Shown piece by piece: positions 48,730 through 62,200 of a stretch of 64,000 bases of DNA. The notes under the pieces are model-generated. The model searched no databases. It worked only from the letters and a program-made list of their open reading frames with translations, and was not told the origin of the DNA. Origin of the DNA: Clavelina lepadiformis. Lineage: Eukaryota > Chordata > Ascidiacea > Aplousobranchia > Clavelinidae. Within the stretch, counting starts at the first letter, position 1. Each line of letters opens with the position of its first letter. The stretch is taken from NCBI RefSeq assembly GCF_947623445.1, contig NC_135248.1, positions 11,355,820 to 11,419,819 of the forward strand, written 5' to 3'. A program made the position numbers and the translations under genes.

Positions 48730-51700
48730 TCGTCATACCCCAGCAACTAACAAGGCCCACTGTAACAGCATCGTTGAGTAAATAGTATCACTCAAGTGTT
48801 GAGTTAAATAGCAACAACAATCTCTAAAAGTTTATTATCGTTCATAATACATAAAGTAGGGTGTGAAGTTAGGTTAGAACAATATCAGAATAATATCATT
48901 ATCATAGAAGTGCAAACTGGAACATGTTTGTTAAAAGAACATGTTCATCTGTTCACCCCTCTGTAAGCTAAACCAAAACATGTTGAACAAATTCATCTAT
49001 TCAACAGTTTTAATACAGATGTTACGATTTTCACAGAGAAAAATTTAGTTCTTTGATAGAACCAAAGGAGCACCCTATTAAATGCTCTGTAGAGTGGAAA
49101 ACATACCTGGTGGCTAACATCTGATTGTACCAGTGTATAATATCTCCATGTAATTGCAAACAAGTTTCACTACAGTATCTGTTGTTTTATAAGTTGCAGC
49201 ACTTGCAATAATGCTTACAGCTTAAAAATAGAAATGATAAGTTATCATAGGTTTGCAGTGTATCACCACAAAACAATGTTCTACTAAAATTAGTACGACT
49301 ACAAACTAAGACAATAAAATTATTTAGAAAAAAAAACGTAACACTTGCAACAACTGAAAGCGAACAAAAAAGGCAAGTGGCCAAGTCAAGTTAGACACCA
49401 CTAAGGTATGTATGTTGTTATTATTACGCAGCATCATGGCCAAACAATTAAATAGGCCGTCCTCAGTCCTCACGGCAGTGCAGCGTTCTCGCAAAGCTTA
49501 CGGCCCTTGTACACAATGCTAAAACCATCCGCGAACGCTTCAAATGAAAGCTGTGTGTGTTCGTGCGAACATGCGCAAGTGTCGACGTAATAATGCGCTA
49601 CGTCGCACTAAGTATATGAAACAGCGCAGCAATCCGGAAAAATACACCATTACACAATTACATTAAGCGCACAATACGTGTTCCGGGCTAAAGTTTTTAA
49701 ATGCATCCTCACTGGCTAAACAAGTTTTATTACTTTCCTGTGTTGGTTAAACTGACTGACGATTGCAGGATTTTACGAGGTATATTTAGCAGCAATTTCG
49801 CTATGCCGCAACTCACTTTACATACAAAAACCACTGCAACGGTAACAGGAACATTACGCGCAGGACCAAACTTAACGTAAGAGATCGTGACAAGAACGCA
49901 AGTTGTTTTCTTCACAAAACAACGAAACCACGGCTTACGAGTTACGATTCCACAGTTGACTTTGCGCCAGTTTAATTTGCTCAAAAGTTTCGATTGTGTG
50001 TAGAAATGAACTTATTATCAGCCCAATTTTAATTAACAGCTTAAGAAATGTAATATGTTTTTCTCGTCAGCCCGGAAATGCTCATGCGACTTTAGCGCCA
50101 TAAAACAGGACAAAAAAAGGAATGAAGCTACAAAACGTTGATTCGCTGGTAACCTACACAAGAATTGGTCGCTATGTAATTTCAAGCTAAGAAGCTCTAT
50201 TAAACCCGTAAACGTAGTCAAGCGTAAAACTCCATATCTCAGTTACGAAACCCAGTTGCGGGATTAAAAATCACAATACGAATTGAAGAACGCCTGACCA
50301 CAAAGTGTAGCATCAAAAAAGTGTTTCTATCCCAAATGTTCCTATTCAATCTGTTAGAGTCCGCATTACACGATACACGGAGTCGTGAATAAAGTAGGTC
50401 GTGAGTTTACGGGGAAAATGAATCATTTACCTGCAGCGGCGCAAAAGCGACCAACACAATGCATGCAATTACGATCGCATGAGTAGCACCGCTACAGTAC
50501 AAGGATGGAAAATAAACGCTAAATTCTTATCGTGTGTTCTCTTCAAACCATTTTAACTAAGCTTACCGCAGCTACATCCTAATACAGACTTAAACTAAGT
50601 ATACAATATGTTGATCATAGCCAAAAATAGCAGCGTTAAACTCATCTTCCTTGTTTAAAAACGGCCTTATCTAGATATTCATTATTGGTATGTTTTATAC
50701 AGATCGTGACGCGTTAACACGTACTACCAGAAAACCAAGGCGTTCAGAAAGCCTGGGTTCTTTCTGGACTACGGTACCATATCAGGAAGCTTAAAGTTCA
50801 TCTGTCCCTCCCACACAATAAATAAAGGTCTCTCAGAACAAACGTCACGTTGTGTGCTAGCGATACGGCGGCATTGTAGAAATAATACTTTCCATTCCAA
50901 CATTCTTATAAAACAAACCTACTTAACAACACTAAGTCTGAAAGGACAACTTTTAACATTAATTTCAGATGAGTGGACCGTACGGCTGCTCATTTAAAAT
51001 GCATTAACAAAATAGGTCATAAGCTAAATTAACCAACCATCACTTTGTTTTGAAACAAAGCTATTATTTTGACGTCATTGACGTGAATATTCAATAACCA
51101 AAATTGTATCAGCCAGACACGGTGGATGAAAGAAATTGTACAAGAATGCACGTATAACATTACCGTGTGTATGGATTATTCAAAGATAACTAACCAAACT
51201 CTTAACCACACAAGTAAACGAAATTACCTAAGTAGCTATACGTAGACCGTATACGATCAAATTAGAAGCGAACGTTTAAAGTAAAATCGCATAGGGCGTT
51301 TTGCTGATAACGATCTACATGTTAGCTGAGATTGGTTACTTTTCTTCTATTTTAGTGTTTTGATCGCAGCTAAAATGTTATATCACATGGATAAAGCCAT
51401 ATCCCCGTAAGCGTCTGTCATTTCTTGGCGCGTTTAAGCTGAGCCTGGCACAAACGAGAAGGAAACGCCTAACGCTCATTAAAAATTAGGAAATGAGCCA
51501 ACAATAACTTTACTGGCAAGTTTTAGTTTGGAATGGATACTGTACTTGAGTAATGTAAAACAGCGGCGTTTAGAATTGAAGAATGCGCTAATGGCGAAAA
51601 CAAAGCGGAGTGTGAGAATATCAAGTCGCTAAACGTAAGATGCTAAGAACAACCAAATAAAGTGAACTTAAAATCACTTCACTAATCAGCGCAGCCTATA

Positions 51701-54231
51701 GTACAGAGGAGCAATTTTTTTTCTTGCAAATAAATAAGAAACAAGAATGAACGGAGCAAAACCGTACAACCCAAAGAGCGTAAAAAGAGAAAAGCAATTG
51801 GGGACACGCAAGAATGGCGCAACACCATGCCAAGGGCAGTGCGTCCTCGCGGCTCCACGTGGTGCGACCAGAAGCTAATAACAAAGCATTATGTTTTAGT
51901 CTTCAGCGCCCCTTTGCGCATACATTTACTACATAAACAAGATCGGTAAGATTTTCGTACTACAGTATTATTAATGATCACTATTCGCAAGCAATAAGTA
52001 AACCGTACTGAGGTAGACTTAGCATACTAAATCAATATCAACTTTTCTAATATGACACTGCAATTTAGCTGTACTAAAAACATTAGTTATTGCAAAGTCT
52101 GCCGAAAATGAGCAAAACCAACATGAGATGCAAACCAGATTAATGGCACTGGCTAAGAACTTTTTAAAACAAATGTCAAACACATTTAAACAGGAATAAA
52201 TCCAAAGCAAACCTACTTTTACTTACAAAATCACCACATAAGATGAAATTGCTGTCTAAACATTGATAGCAGTTTAATTTCAAGAGTTAATTCCTTTTAA
52301 AAATAGTTACAATCACAAGAAATGGCAGCTATAAAACTCAAGAAAAGTTGAATTTATTTAAGTTTAATGTTTGTGTACAAGTAAATGTTTTAATTTTAGA
52401 GGCTGTTGTGCATTTTTAGAAAATCTGATCAGGTTTATACTCATGACACAATTCTCTATACAATCTTAAACAACGTTCAGCAGAAAAACAGTAACAGCTG
52501 TGAATTAGTGAAAAAGTTGTTTGTTACCTATTCACAAGAAAGAAACAAAGTTCACCATAAATACAGCTATATTATACTTATGTATCAGAGTAAATGTATA
52601 ATGTGTTTATATAACATTTATTCTGAAAGACTTATTACAAAAAAACATCAACATCCGTGACAAAGACAAATAAAAGATTGCTATCAAATGTAGGCTTATC
52701 TACTAAACTGAAGCCCTACAGCTGCCAGTGCCATGTGAACATAAATACTGCAATGAGGAAATATAGCAATAGAAAGCATACCAAATCATTATGTTTAATA
52801 CTTGCAAAATTAGCCTTTCCAAAGATTGACTAAAAACTCACATTACATATTCAAGCCTTGGGTCAATTACCGAGTGTATATATCCACAATTCATTTTTAA
52901 TTCATATGCTCAGTCAAAGCAAATCTTAGGAACAAAAAAACGTGCATTGTTTTCCTAATAATTTGAACAAAGTGAGCTTATACTAATTATATACAGTATA
53001 ACTGTACATTAGCATACACATCATCCAGAGTAACACTATTTTAGACTTTCACTGAATATTTCTTAATCGTGGCTGAAGTATTTGAACTGAAGCTTACATA
53101 CATAGGTAGAAACTGCTGGTCTCATTACTGTTAAATACTTCCCTCAATCCAGGGATAAATTTTCTGATACTACATCAGTGCCTAATATCTTACCAATCAA
53201 TTTCATGTGATCAACTTTGGACTGGACGAATGGTCAAAACAGTAAGAAAAAGACCAATAATATTAAGTCTATTGTTTAATTCAAGTGACACTGGTTAACT
53301 TTACAATAAAATAAACTTGAAATGCCACGACAGTGTAGGCAACTTAAAACAGTCACTTTTGCCTTTGTTATGGAATATCAACTGGCATACAACACACACA
53401 AAAAGCAAAGTTAACATTGAAAGCTGCTGAAATTAAGGGCAATGCTAATGCTTATACACAGCAACGCAGTGTATCCAGAAAAGCAATTTTCAAGGCAAAA
53501 AAAGTCAAAAATAGTATCAAAGGTCTGATGTGACGCTATTAAATCCTTTTCCAAGCTATTTCCATACAAAGCCAATAACAATGTAGTCAGAGATGGTCCT
53601 CTCCAGCTGTTGGCTAGTTACGACCAAAGTGTTGTGGTTGATTCAAACCTTACCGGGGATAAGGAGACGAGAATCTGGATGTCTTTTAGTAGAAGTAAAT
53701 TCTTGTTTGTGTTATAAATCACAGTTGTAGCAACAAGTCTGGAGCTACACAACTTCACTCTTTTTCAGCAACAATGGTGTTGACCCTGTGGATCCCTAAC
53801 AAGCTGCATCAGTCATTAGAGGACATCTTGGAAGACCACTAAAATACTAAAGTGAATGAGAGGCTGAGACAGTACAACAGATGATTGTCTTCTTGTATCA
53901 TGTTCAACCTGTATGTTCATCAACTTCACCACTGCAACAAAGATGATCTTTTTCTGACGCTGGCTTATCACATCCAAAAAACTACAGCCGGCTCACACCC
54001 CCTTGGGTAAATTGAAGATACAATGAGGTTACATTCAAAGTGTCCTTCAGAAGTGTATAATTTCTTGTTTGTAGCGCCAAGCAAGATGCTACATTCATAT
54101 TCCAATTTTCTCCAAGAGAATACACCATAGATTTTGTAGACTCGCACCCCATAATACAAATAGCAAAACTCAAAAAAGTTTCACCATAAGTTATAATCAA
54201 TAATTTGAAAAATGTTAAGAAAAACTCTATT

Positions 54232-54405
54232 GTTTTATTTTTTGTCATTGGTGCAGTGGGGACAGAAATTAGTGCTGGTTGATCATATCACGAGCTAATG
54301 AACAGATAAAATGACAATTAACCTACAAGGCTTAGAACGTGCATGAATATGGTGATGGTGTAAACTAGCTTATGACAACTAGCACTGCCATTAAACCCAA
54401 GCATA
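54232..54405 (+). repeat. Dispersed repeat family B, copy 2
   Basis: TTTTATTTTTTGTCATTGGT, GCAGTGGGGACA, TACAAGGCTTAGAACGTGCA, TGACAACTAGCAC and CATTAAACCCA parallel the copy at 15515-15690. Confidence 0.6.
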
Positions 54406-54559
54406 TGACTGGTATCCATAGCGGAATCTCAAAAATTTACAGCAGCCGCCAAAATAGTTTACGCCATCATCAATTTTACATCAAAATAAATCTATTTTAA
54501 AAATCTGTTAAATTAAAATGAGAGTGACTATTTCACTAAACACAGGTCACGTAAACCTT

Positions 54560-54715
54560 TGTTAAAGATAGGCGTTAAGTTACAATGGGTATACGCAAAA
54601 AGTTGGTTTTAGCTATTTAGGGTTTAATCTATGTCATAAAATTTTAGGCTAACAAGAAACCATGGTAAACAGCTTCAAACGAACGTTTAGTTCTGGTGAA
54701 ATAGTGACAGTTAAT
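54560..54715 (-). repeat. Dispersed repeat family A, copy 4 (reversed)
   Basis: On the minus strand this reads CTGTCACTATTTCACCAGAA, then CGTTCGTTTGAAGCTGTTTA and TTTCTTGTTAGCC, then AACCAACTTTTTGCGTATAC. This matches the order of the copies at 6.2 and 19.2 kb. Confidence 0.6.
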
Positions 54716-57700
54716 TGAGAACAGTAAGTAGCCTACGTCTCTGCGTCTTACTAAATTGCGTCTGGTTTTCCACCGTAGATCTTGGGTGGGAAGTTCTTAG
54801 ATTATTATCTGTGCTGACGTCATAACACGGCAAAAAATATAATCAAGGGTTTTAGAAATGAAATATTGGAATAGACTGACTATGACTTTGAATCGTTTAT
54901 TTTGTATTGACTTGCAAAAAGTTATGGTTAATTGACAAACTGTGAAGACCTCTACAGTACTGTTGTAGGGTGGTACCGTAGTATTTGCAACAAAGTCGTA
55001 GCAAACAACACAGCAGGTTTGCACACATCAATTATAAAGCCACAGGTCACATTTGAAGCTGACTCAGCAATATTGAAATTGGATCACAACTGAAGCATGC
55101 CAACTCTTACAGAGCATGTTGCAGGAGCGCCTTCTCTCATTGTTTTGCTTGTATATCACGTGACCGTAACGAACGAGTCGAGCCACGTCTCGTAATTTAC
55201 GTCGCGGGAGGCAACACCCTGTCTAATAAACCAAATATAACATAATCATTTTGGACTTTTCGAATACCATTTTGTATCTAAAACTTGCTTGAGATTGCTT
55301 TCAAACTAATGTACTTCATATACAAATCTTAACTTTCGCGACTGCTAAAAACATATGGGCAAATAAAGCGCGGAAACAAAGTGTCTTTTGCTAGCTGGTT
55401 TCTGCTCGATCAAGTAATGGCGACATGAACGTTCGCTCTCTGACTGCCTTGGTCCTCGTGATCTCACACAAAGCGCTGCGTTGATTGGCTACTGCCGATC
55501 CGACACTGTTTCACTCCCTGAATTTTAACGTTTGTTGTTGTTTGTTTTGGGCTTCATGTTGTTAAGACTAAACAAAATTTTAACTGTTGTATTGGATATT
55601 GTGTATGAATCGTTTTCAGTTTGATTCTTTGTGTTTAATTCCGTATAAATGATAATTGACGCATTAATACATTGAAACAACGGGAGTGAAGCGCCATGCG
55701 ACTTACCCAATGAATGGTTATAACTGTGGTTATTGCCATATTGACCACATGTTCCATTTACAAAATAATAAAAATAGGCAAAAAAGTAGTTTATTTTGCA
55801 TGAAAAAGATGATGGTAATACTTCCACTTGACCTATAGGTTATAGTAATTTTATGTTGTTGAACATTTTTTAACTTACTAGTTCACATTTTAAAGAAATT
55901 CAATGGTTGTATTGTGTTATTTTGCTATATATATACTAAACATGTGTTCTTTCAATTTTTGTTTCTTATCAAACTTTTATTTTATTTGAAGGTCCATTGT
56001 ATGCAATTTCAGGCTGTGGTCATCGGCCAATAAAATCAAGTAACATAAATTTTATATATAAAGTTGCTGGTGACTGAACCGCGTTAACCCAGAAAATAGT
56101 AAAATAAGAAAGCAGTATATAAGGAGGCATTCTTAAAGTCAACTTTATTTTTGAATCTTCTACACTTCAAAAAATCAAATATAAAGTTAACCTCAAAAGT
56201 GCTACCTTGTATATTGATTTTTACTTTACTATCAATATTATAAGGATATTACAGTATTTTGATTTGCCTTACTAGTAAGAATTTTATCTGCTTTCTAACA
56301 CACAATCACAAATTAAGTGAAACATTTTTTAGCTACAGTATATCAATCTAATTTTATCTCAATTGCTACTATGTGGGACAAAAATGGTATAAAAATAGTT
56401 AAAACATTCATTTTTAATATTCCCAAAATTCTTACAGAATTTACAACGATTTGTTTCTTCGTATTGTTTTATTTTTTCATTATAATAAGTTATCAGCTAG
56501 CTATCTTACATTATCTGGTAGAGAAAATAATTAAACTTCAATTTCATCATTACTTATGGGGGTGCAAACAAACATGAACTGAAAAAATTTGCCAAGGGCT
56601 TAAGATGTGCACGATTTATAAATGGACTTGATAAAAATGAATAATAGTTAGCAAGACCACTAAATCAACATATAAATTTTAAAACTGAGATTTATTTATT
56701 TATCGGAAAATTCATATTGTTATTTAATATGTAACATGCTGAAGCCTTAAGTTTAAAATGAACTTTTTGATGGAAATACCATTTTCATCTGCAGTCTTTG
56801 TTGTCGCAACGTGTTTTACGTGTTAATTTCTAAATACTAACATTTATGAGTGCTGTTGGCACAATCTATGTGGTGTAACCTATGATATCGTACTATTTAC
56901 TCTACTGGAGGAGCTTCTTTGCACAACTTAAACTTGGTGATATTTTCTCAATAATGGAGCCTCTGTTACTGAACTTATTTGTGTGTTTTTTTTATTTACT
57001 TTAAATTTTTTGCGGTCTTACCTGAAATCTGATCTATTCATTGCTACGCTACCAAGTCGATAATTGTCAAGGTTTTTATTTCCATTTGGTTATGAAGACT
57101 TCTCCATGTTTTTATTCAATTTATGGTTAGTACGTAGATAATTTAACTAGATTATAAATGTACGACTCTGCAGAATTTTTGCTTATTAGTAAATACGCAA
57201 CTTAAAATGTAGGTATTTACAGAAATCATAATTTTTCTGAAAATGTTCAGCAATGCAAGTTCGTAGATCAACAGCCTTATGATAGACTACATAAAGTTTA
57301 TTAAAAATTCTACCATAGAAATGGCATATTACTGGAAAACGAAAACAGCAACCTGATAAAGCACACTAATTCTAACAATAAAAACAGTTTGAAACAGCAA
57401 ATACAACTCAGGTAAAATTTTACATGCCTTCTGTACCTAACATTGTTCTGAAAATACTAAGAACATCCAGATACTAACTATAAACAAATTAACCATTGAT
57501 GCACTGGTTATGAATATGTGTTTGCCCATTGTTACAAACTCAGCTCGTTAACAGTATGCTATAAATCTGTATGTAAGTTTGCATTTTGATACACAGAACC
57601 ACAGTGGTAATAAGTAATTTTTACAAATATACTCACTAAAATAACATGTAATACTAAAAGGTAATGGATTTAGAATAAAACTTTACAATGCAAAGAGTAT

Positions 57701-58149
57701 GTACGTAAAAAGTAACACAAGTGGTATATAATATATATAAACGCTTTTAATGGTGTTACAAAAGCGTGTGGGGTTGTTTACATTGAATTTAACTTAATAA
57801 AGCCACTCTGATGAAATTCCAATACTCACGGTATGGAATTTTATCAAAAGATGAGTATATATTGCTGTCGTTGAAAGTGATGTATGTAGGATGACTATTA
57901 TTCTTGTATTAGGATTTTTATCATTGCCATTTGTTTGTAATGGATGAAGGTACTAATACTTGCAATGTTAAATCAAAGCAAATCATGATTTAATATAATG
58001 CAAAGCTTAATACAAAGTAATATCTTTGAATCAATACAACATGTGCATAACTTAATGCAAGTGAATTAAATGGCAGTACCATGTGGAAAAAGAAATCCTA
58101 TCCTCATAACTCCAAGATACAAAATAAATCACACACTAAAATACAAAGC

Positions 58150-59893
58150 TTATTTCTCTGGTATTAGTCTATCATCAACATGAAGTGTATGCAAAAGACC
58201 ATCCCTTCTGTTTCCACTTGATATGGCTTTAATAAAACAAGAATGATTTCCCATTTCAAAATGAGTCTCTGTACCTTCATCTGTAAATTCTCCCTGAAAA
58301 AGCAAAGGCATATATAAGTTCCATAACTAACAAGAAGTGTATATACGGTACAACACAATTGTTCAAAGATCGCATCACTACTTACAGCTGTTTCCATTTT
58401 ATCACCATTGCACCAAACATCCATGGTGTCTTTTTCTAGAGTGAAACAGCATAATGACAATGAGTAAAAAAATGGTTTTAACATAGCAATTTGTCGGCAA
58501 TATATTAAAACATCTTATGAAGAAAATAGAATATACATGAATGATAACAGACATGAAGCTACACTTGTTAAAACAGAAACAGCGGTTTTATCTGAACTAT
58601 ATTTCAATTATAATTCAAACAAAAAGGTTATTTCAGGTAGAACTACCAAGTTTAAAACAGAAATTATTCACTTGTATATTAAACCCTAAGGGGTGTGCCA
58701 TGAACAAGATCATTCCAGTCCGTGTGAACGAAAATATCATGCAGCCTGACACAAACAAATTTCAAAGCTATTAATTTCACCATCAACTGAAAAAATTTCA
58801 TACAAAAGTTGCCAAATTTTGCAAACTACATGACATAATCGCTGAATAATTTGCTTTGTTACACAAAGGGCTAATCTTTAAATTGGGAATAGGAACCCAA
58901 AACCGTGTTACATGACCATCATTGTAAAAAATATTGTTCTTAATTGATCCAAGCCACCAAACCATAGCTCTGTTTCTCACCAGAGTTTCATTGTGCAATG
59001 TAAAACAAACATCTACCTAAAACTATTCTTGTATCCTGCCCATCCAGGTGTAAAGTCCATGCCTTGCTTGTTTTGCTTTTATTTTCCATAAACGTTTTCA
59101 AGGTCTTTCCCTCAATTTGTAATGTGTACTCATATGCAAAACCACTGCAGGCATCAATACTAATTGAAGCTAAAAATATTGACACAGTAAAGTTATTTAA
59201 ATCTGCACTTACAAAAAGTCATGTTGTAAGTAAAATGCAGCAATTTAATGACCTAATACTTTGCTTTTTGAATACTAGGGTAAAGACAACTATGCTTTTG
59301 TTATATATATAATTCTATAATTATATATGATCCTTTAATTAATTTTTATTAATCAAACTAACCTCATTATATTTTACCACTTTACAATATAAATTTCAAA
59401 AGTTTAATACGGAAGACAGTAGGCATCATACTATTGCAGCAATTAGCTCTTTACTGAGAACAAACAAACATTTATTGAAATTTAACCATGATATAGATAT
59501 ATGATACCTTTAACTTTTTGTTTTCCAATAACAAAATCTTCAGATCCGACTAATTTAAACATCCAATCATTCCTTCGAATTTCCTAAATGTATAAAAGTC
59601 TATTAGATCATAAACATACATCGCTAACTATTCCCAGTTTTATATCTAAGCATTTCATTACTAAGGCATTGAACTGCTTATTCTATAGCAGTGGATTGCA
59701 TTAACTTTTTTGATTAAAATTGTTAATATATACATATGTTCCCCTTGTACATGGGTAAGCACACCTTTCCGTCGACAACAATAACTCTCTTTCCTGAGGT
59801 TGTTCCATGTTCGAATTCTATTTTATGTACTCCATCACTTAACGCTACTTCCCATGTAGCAACAAGATCATCCAAAGACTTCTTGGGAGCCAT
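58150..59893 (-). CDS. FAIM: Fas apoptotic inhibitory molecule 1, 5 exons
   Basis: Exons in order: 59893-59765, 59583-59508, 59169-59017, 58435-58386, 58293-58150; phases 0, 1, 1 and 0, giving 183 residues against 179 in human FAIM1. The protein is cytosolic and built of two beta-sandwich halves; in vertebrates it protects cells from Fas-driven death and helps prevent protein aggregation after stress. Conserved blocks are DLVATWEVALSDGVHKIEFE, HGTTSGKRVIVVDGK, RNDWMFKLVGSEDFVIG, ISIDACSGFAYEYTLQIEGK, DTMDVWCNGDKMETA, GEFTDEGTETHFEMGNHSCF and IKAISSGNRRDGLLHTLHVD. The start is the first ATG before DLVATW, and a possible acceptor (TTTTAAAAG) lies four bases upstream of it. All five splice pairs are GT-AG. 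Confidence 0.96.
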
Positions 59894-61080
59894 ATCCTTT
59901 TAAAACCTCTATAGGCCTAGATCTAAATATTACTTTAACGCTTTGGGAAAGACCTCCGGATTAATGACGCAAAGCACGCTTCTCAGATTCTCTGTTGAAA
60001 CAACAATGCATCACCCACTCCAAACAAAGCTCGTCAGTTCTATGAGCCGTTACGGAGTAAGGAAAAAGCGTCCCAAGCAAAGTGATTGTTTATCCTTCAA
60101 CCGCTAGAAATAAGAACTTTGCTCAAAAGACGAGTGCTAGGTTTTTAACATTGCAGTGTGATCACAGCGGCTATGAATGATGGTCTGATAATAATTAATT
60201 TGTATCCTCACAGTGAGAGAAGTCTATTCCGGATTTTTAAACCCGGCGAATAAAATACATAGCAATCCATGCACCAACTTCAGCGTTTAAAATTAAACTG
60301 GTTGTTTATCTTTTACCAAACTGTGTGGTATCCTGCTATGTCATATATTTCACGATTTCAGACAAATAAATGACGTTCATTGATTTCGAATCTTGCAACA
60401 GAAAGGTGTGTTGCCCAATGCCCACCATACCTAAAATCTGCCAGCGAACAAAAACAAGTTGAGCGAAACGAACAGCGCGTCGCCGGACGGGACTTCGAGA
60501 AGAGCTAATTACAGGGAGTTATCGGATGCACAAGTTAGTCGGTGTTGCTGCGGAAGACTTCGAAAAGAAACAGACAAATTACCTACTAAATGATAAAAAA
60601 TTAAATTGTGCAATTAATTGTTTCGATAACACAATTTTATATTGAAGTTTTGACAGATGTCAGAAAGCCAAAATTTGTAGGGACCCGTCTGCTTTCTCGG
60701 AATAATTTTCTTTGGATGACAAGATATGCCGAATAAATTAGATCTTTCAATTTTAAATAACACTACAAAAATTTGGAACGTACATGGCGTACGCTGTTAC
60801 CAAAAACAAAATAAACAACGAATTTATCGGTACCCATATGTTTGCTATAATGGAGGGAGCGAAAGACGCCTGCAGAAATACAATATTAAGTCTGCTTAAA
60901 ATATTACTTTCAACCATTGAATATGTAAACATCGTAGCGCTTGCTTTTCAAGCAGTTTGCGAAACTAATGTTGCACCATTGTTGAAATACCGGCCCGGGT
61001 CAATGCAAATTCGTTTATTAACTTCCAATTAAATTGCGCTTCACCATATGTCCTACGTCGTATACGAATTCTATAAATTG
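59894..61080. other. FAIM upstream region
   Basis: No further gene is supported. The FAIM promoter should lie here; one TAGGCCTA (59912) sits in the presumed 5' leader. The open frame at 60784-61032 has no recognisable domain. Confidence 0.45.
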
Positions 61081-61093
61081 GCATAGGTGAGAA

Positions 61094-61300
61094 GTACCGC
61101 GGTACTATTGTACCGAATTACTGTACCGCGGTACTATTGTACCGAATTACTGTACCGCGGTGCTTTTTTAGTACCGATACCGGTACCGTCGGTACTTTTG
61201 AAAAAAAGTACCGAATCTCTGCACCGAATTACTTTTTTAAGAAATTTCAGTCAGTCCCGGTACTCGGTACTTTTCACGTGATAATGTCAAAATTTTAACA
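61094..61300. repeat. Tandem repeat of GTACCGCGGTAC units
   Basis: A 29-base unit, GTACCGCGGTACTATTG then TACCGAATTACT, occurs twice exactly (61094-61122, 61123-61151). A third, diverging copy starts at 61152, and GGTACCGTCGGTAC and GCACCGAATTAC variants continue to about 61275. A further GTACCGCGGCAC lies at 61357. GTACCGCGGTAC is itself a perfect palindrome. Confidence 0.8.
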
Positions 61301-61499
61301 AGTATGTTTTCAAGAATACATGATAATTAATTCTTAATACCAATTGGTACTGTAAAAGTACCGCGGCACTTCCCATCTATCATTATAGCCTTTATCCTCA
61401 AATAAGGAACGTCTTTGAACGACTTAAACCCGGGGATGATTCCTCATCAATCAAGGTTAACGACCTAACCTCTATGCAATTTCTGATTGTCACACACTT

Positions 61500-61690
61500 T
61501 TTATTTGGTCGTATTTTTTAAACTGTATTGCGTGAGTTTGGCACTGTTCACAGAATCTACTGAACAGGAGCACAGCAAAGTCTTGCCCAAGGGCATTACA
61601 ACAGTAAGATTATTGGGTAGCGAACACGGAACACGGGCTGCATGATTGCGAGTCCAACGCTCTAACTCTCGGCAACCGACCAGACAAATC
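61500..61690 (-). mobile_element. tRNA-derived SINE, copy 2
   Basis: On the minus strand, GGTTGCCGAGAGTTAGAGCG then TTGGACTCGCAATC is an A box and anticodon-arm region of Ser/Leu tRNA type. GTGTTCCGTGTTCGCTACCC is a B-box-like sequence. TTACTGTTGTAATGCCC-TTGGGCAAGACTTTGCTGTGCT then parallels the body of the element at 21465-21720. Confidence 0.7.
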
Positions 61691-61984
61691 ACTTCACAAT
61701 TTTTACTGATGTAGATTAAAATAACTTTTTTCTTTTCAACTTTTTAAAATAGGCCTAATATTCAACTGCTCAACAAAACTGCATAAAAAAATAAGTCAAT
61801 TTGTAGCCTACGTGGCTACACTTGTAATGAAATGGTTGTTTGTCGTACCTTAACCTGTAAGGGCGACCACTTCAATTACAATGTTGTCTGTTGAATAGTT
61901 TATTGTCCTCGAAGTAAATGAGCCTCAAGGTCGTTATTTCGCTTTTCTTAATCTTAGAATTAGTTGTACACCTCGACAACTTTA

Positions 61985-62200
61985 TATCCTGATTATATTG
62001 AAGCTTCTTTCAACGAATACATCAAGATAAAACATTGGTACAGCAACTACAGCATAAAGACCTACATGTTGCGGCGTTGATCGTAATAACAAGAAGAGAC
62101 TGAATAAATCAAAATGCACACACAGTAAGCACGAAGCAATCGATTACGTCACGCAGTGTTATGCTTCGCTGATTCGATAGACGAGAATTTTATGTCTTAC
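61985..62200 (+). repeat. Dispersed repeat family D, copy 2
   Basis: This is the partner of the element at 19740-19990, in the same orientation, with the same order of landmarks and about 80 percent identity by eye in the central 130 bases. Confidence 0.7.

Larger units (their letters stand above)
48730..58149. other. Intergenic, KANSL1 upstream region to FAIM 3' end
   Basis: This is the longest gene-free stretch (9.4 kb). About 49440-49640, it is less AT-rich and holds several CpG pairs and ATGCGCAA, an NRF1-like sequence; this could be the KANSL1 promoter or a distal 5' exon. The stretch from 52.2 to 54.2 kb is very AT-rich with isolated open frames on the minus strand (for example 53982-54248) that I could not join or identify. 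Repeat copies lie at 54232-54405 and 54560-54715. Confidence 0.5.

Noticed and set aside
49730..49984. Minus-strand 84-residue Cys- and Val-rich frame upstream of KANSL1
   Set aside because: No family similarity and no in-phase splice link to KANSL1 exon 1.
53750..53965. Minus-strand open stretch of about 75 codons without an early Met
   Set aside because: Could be an exon, but no flanking acceptor and donor pair in phase with any neighbour was found.
53982..54248. Minus-strand 88-residue frame with a hydrophobic start and two N-glycosylation sequons, possible small secreted protein
   Set aside because: The Met lies close to an AT-rich repeat (54232-54405), no similarity is recognised, and an overlapping frame is equally long.
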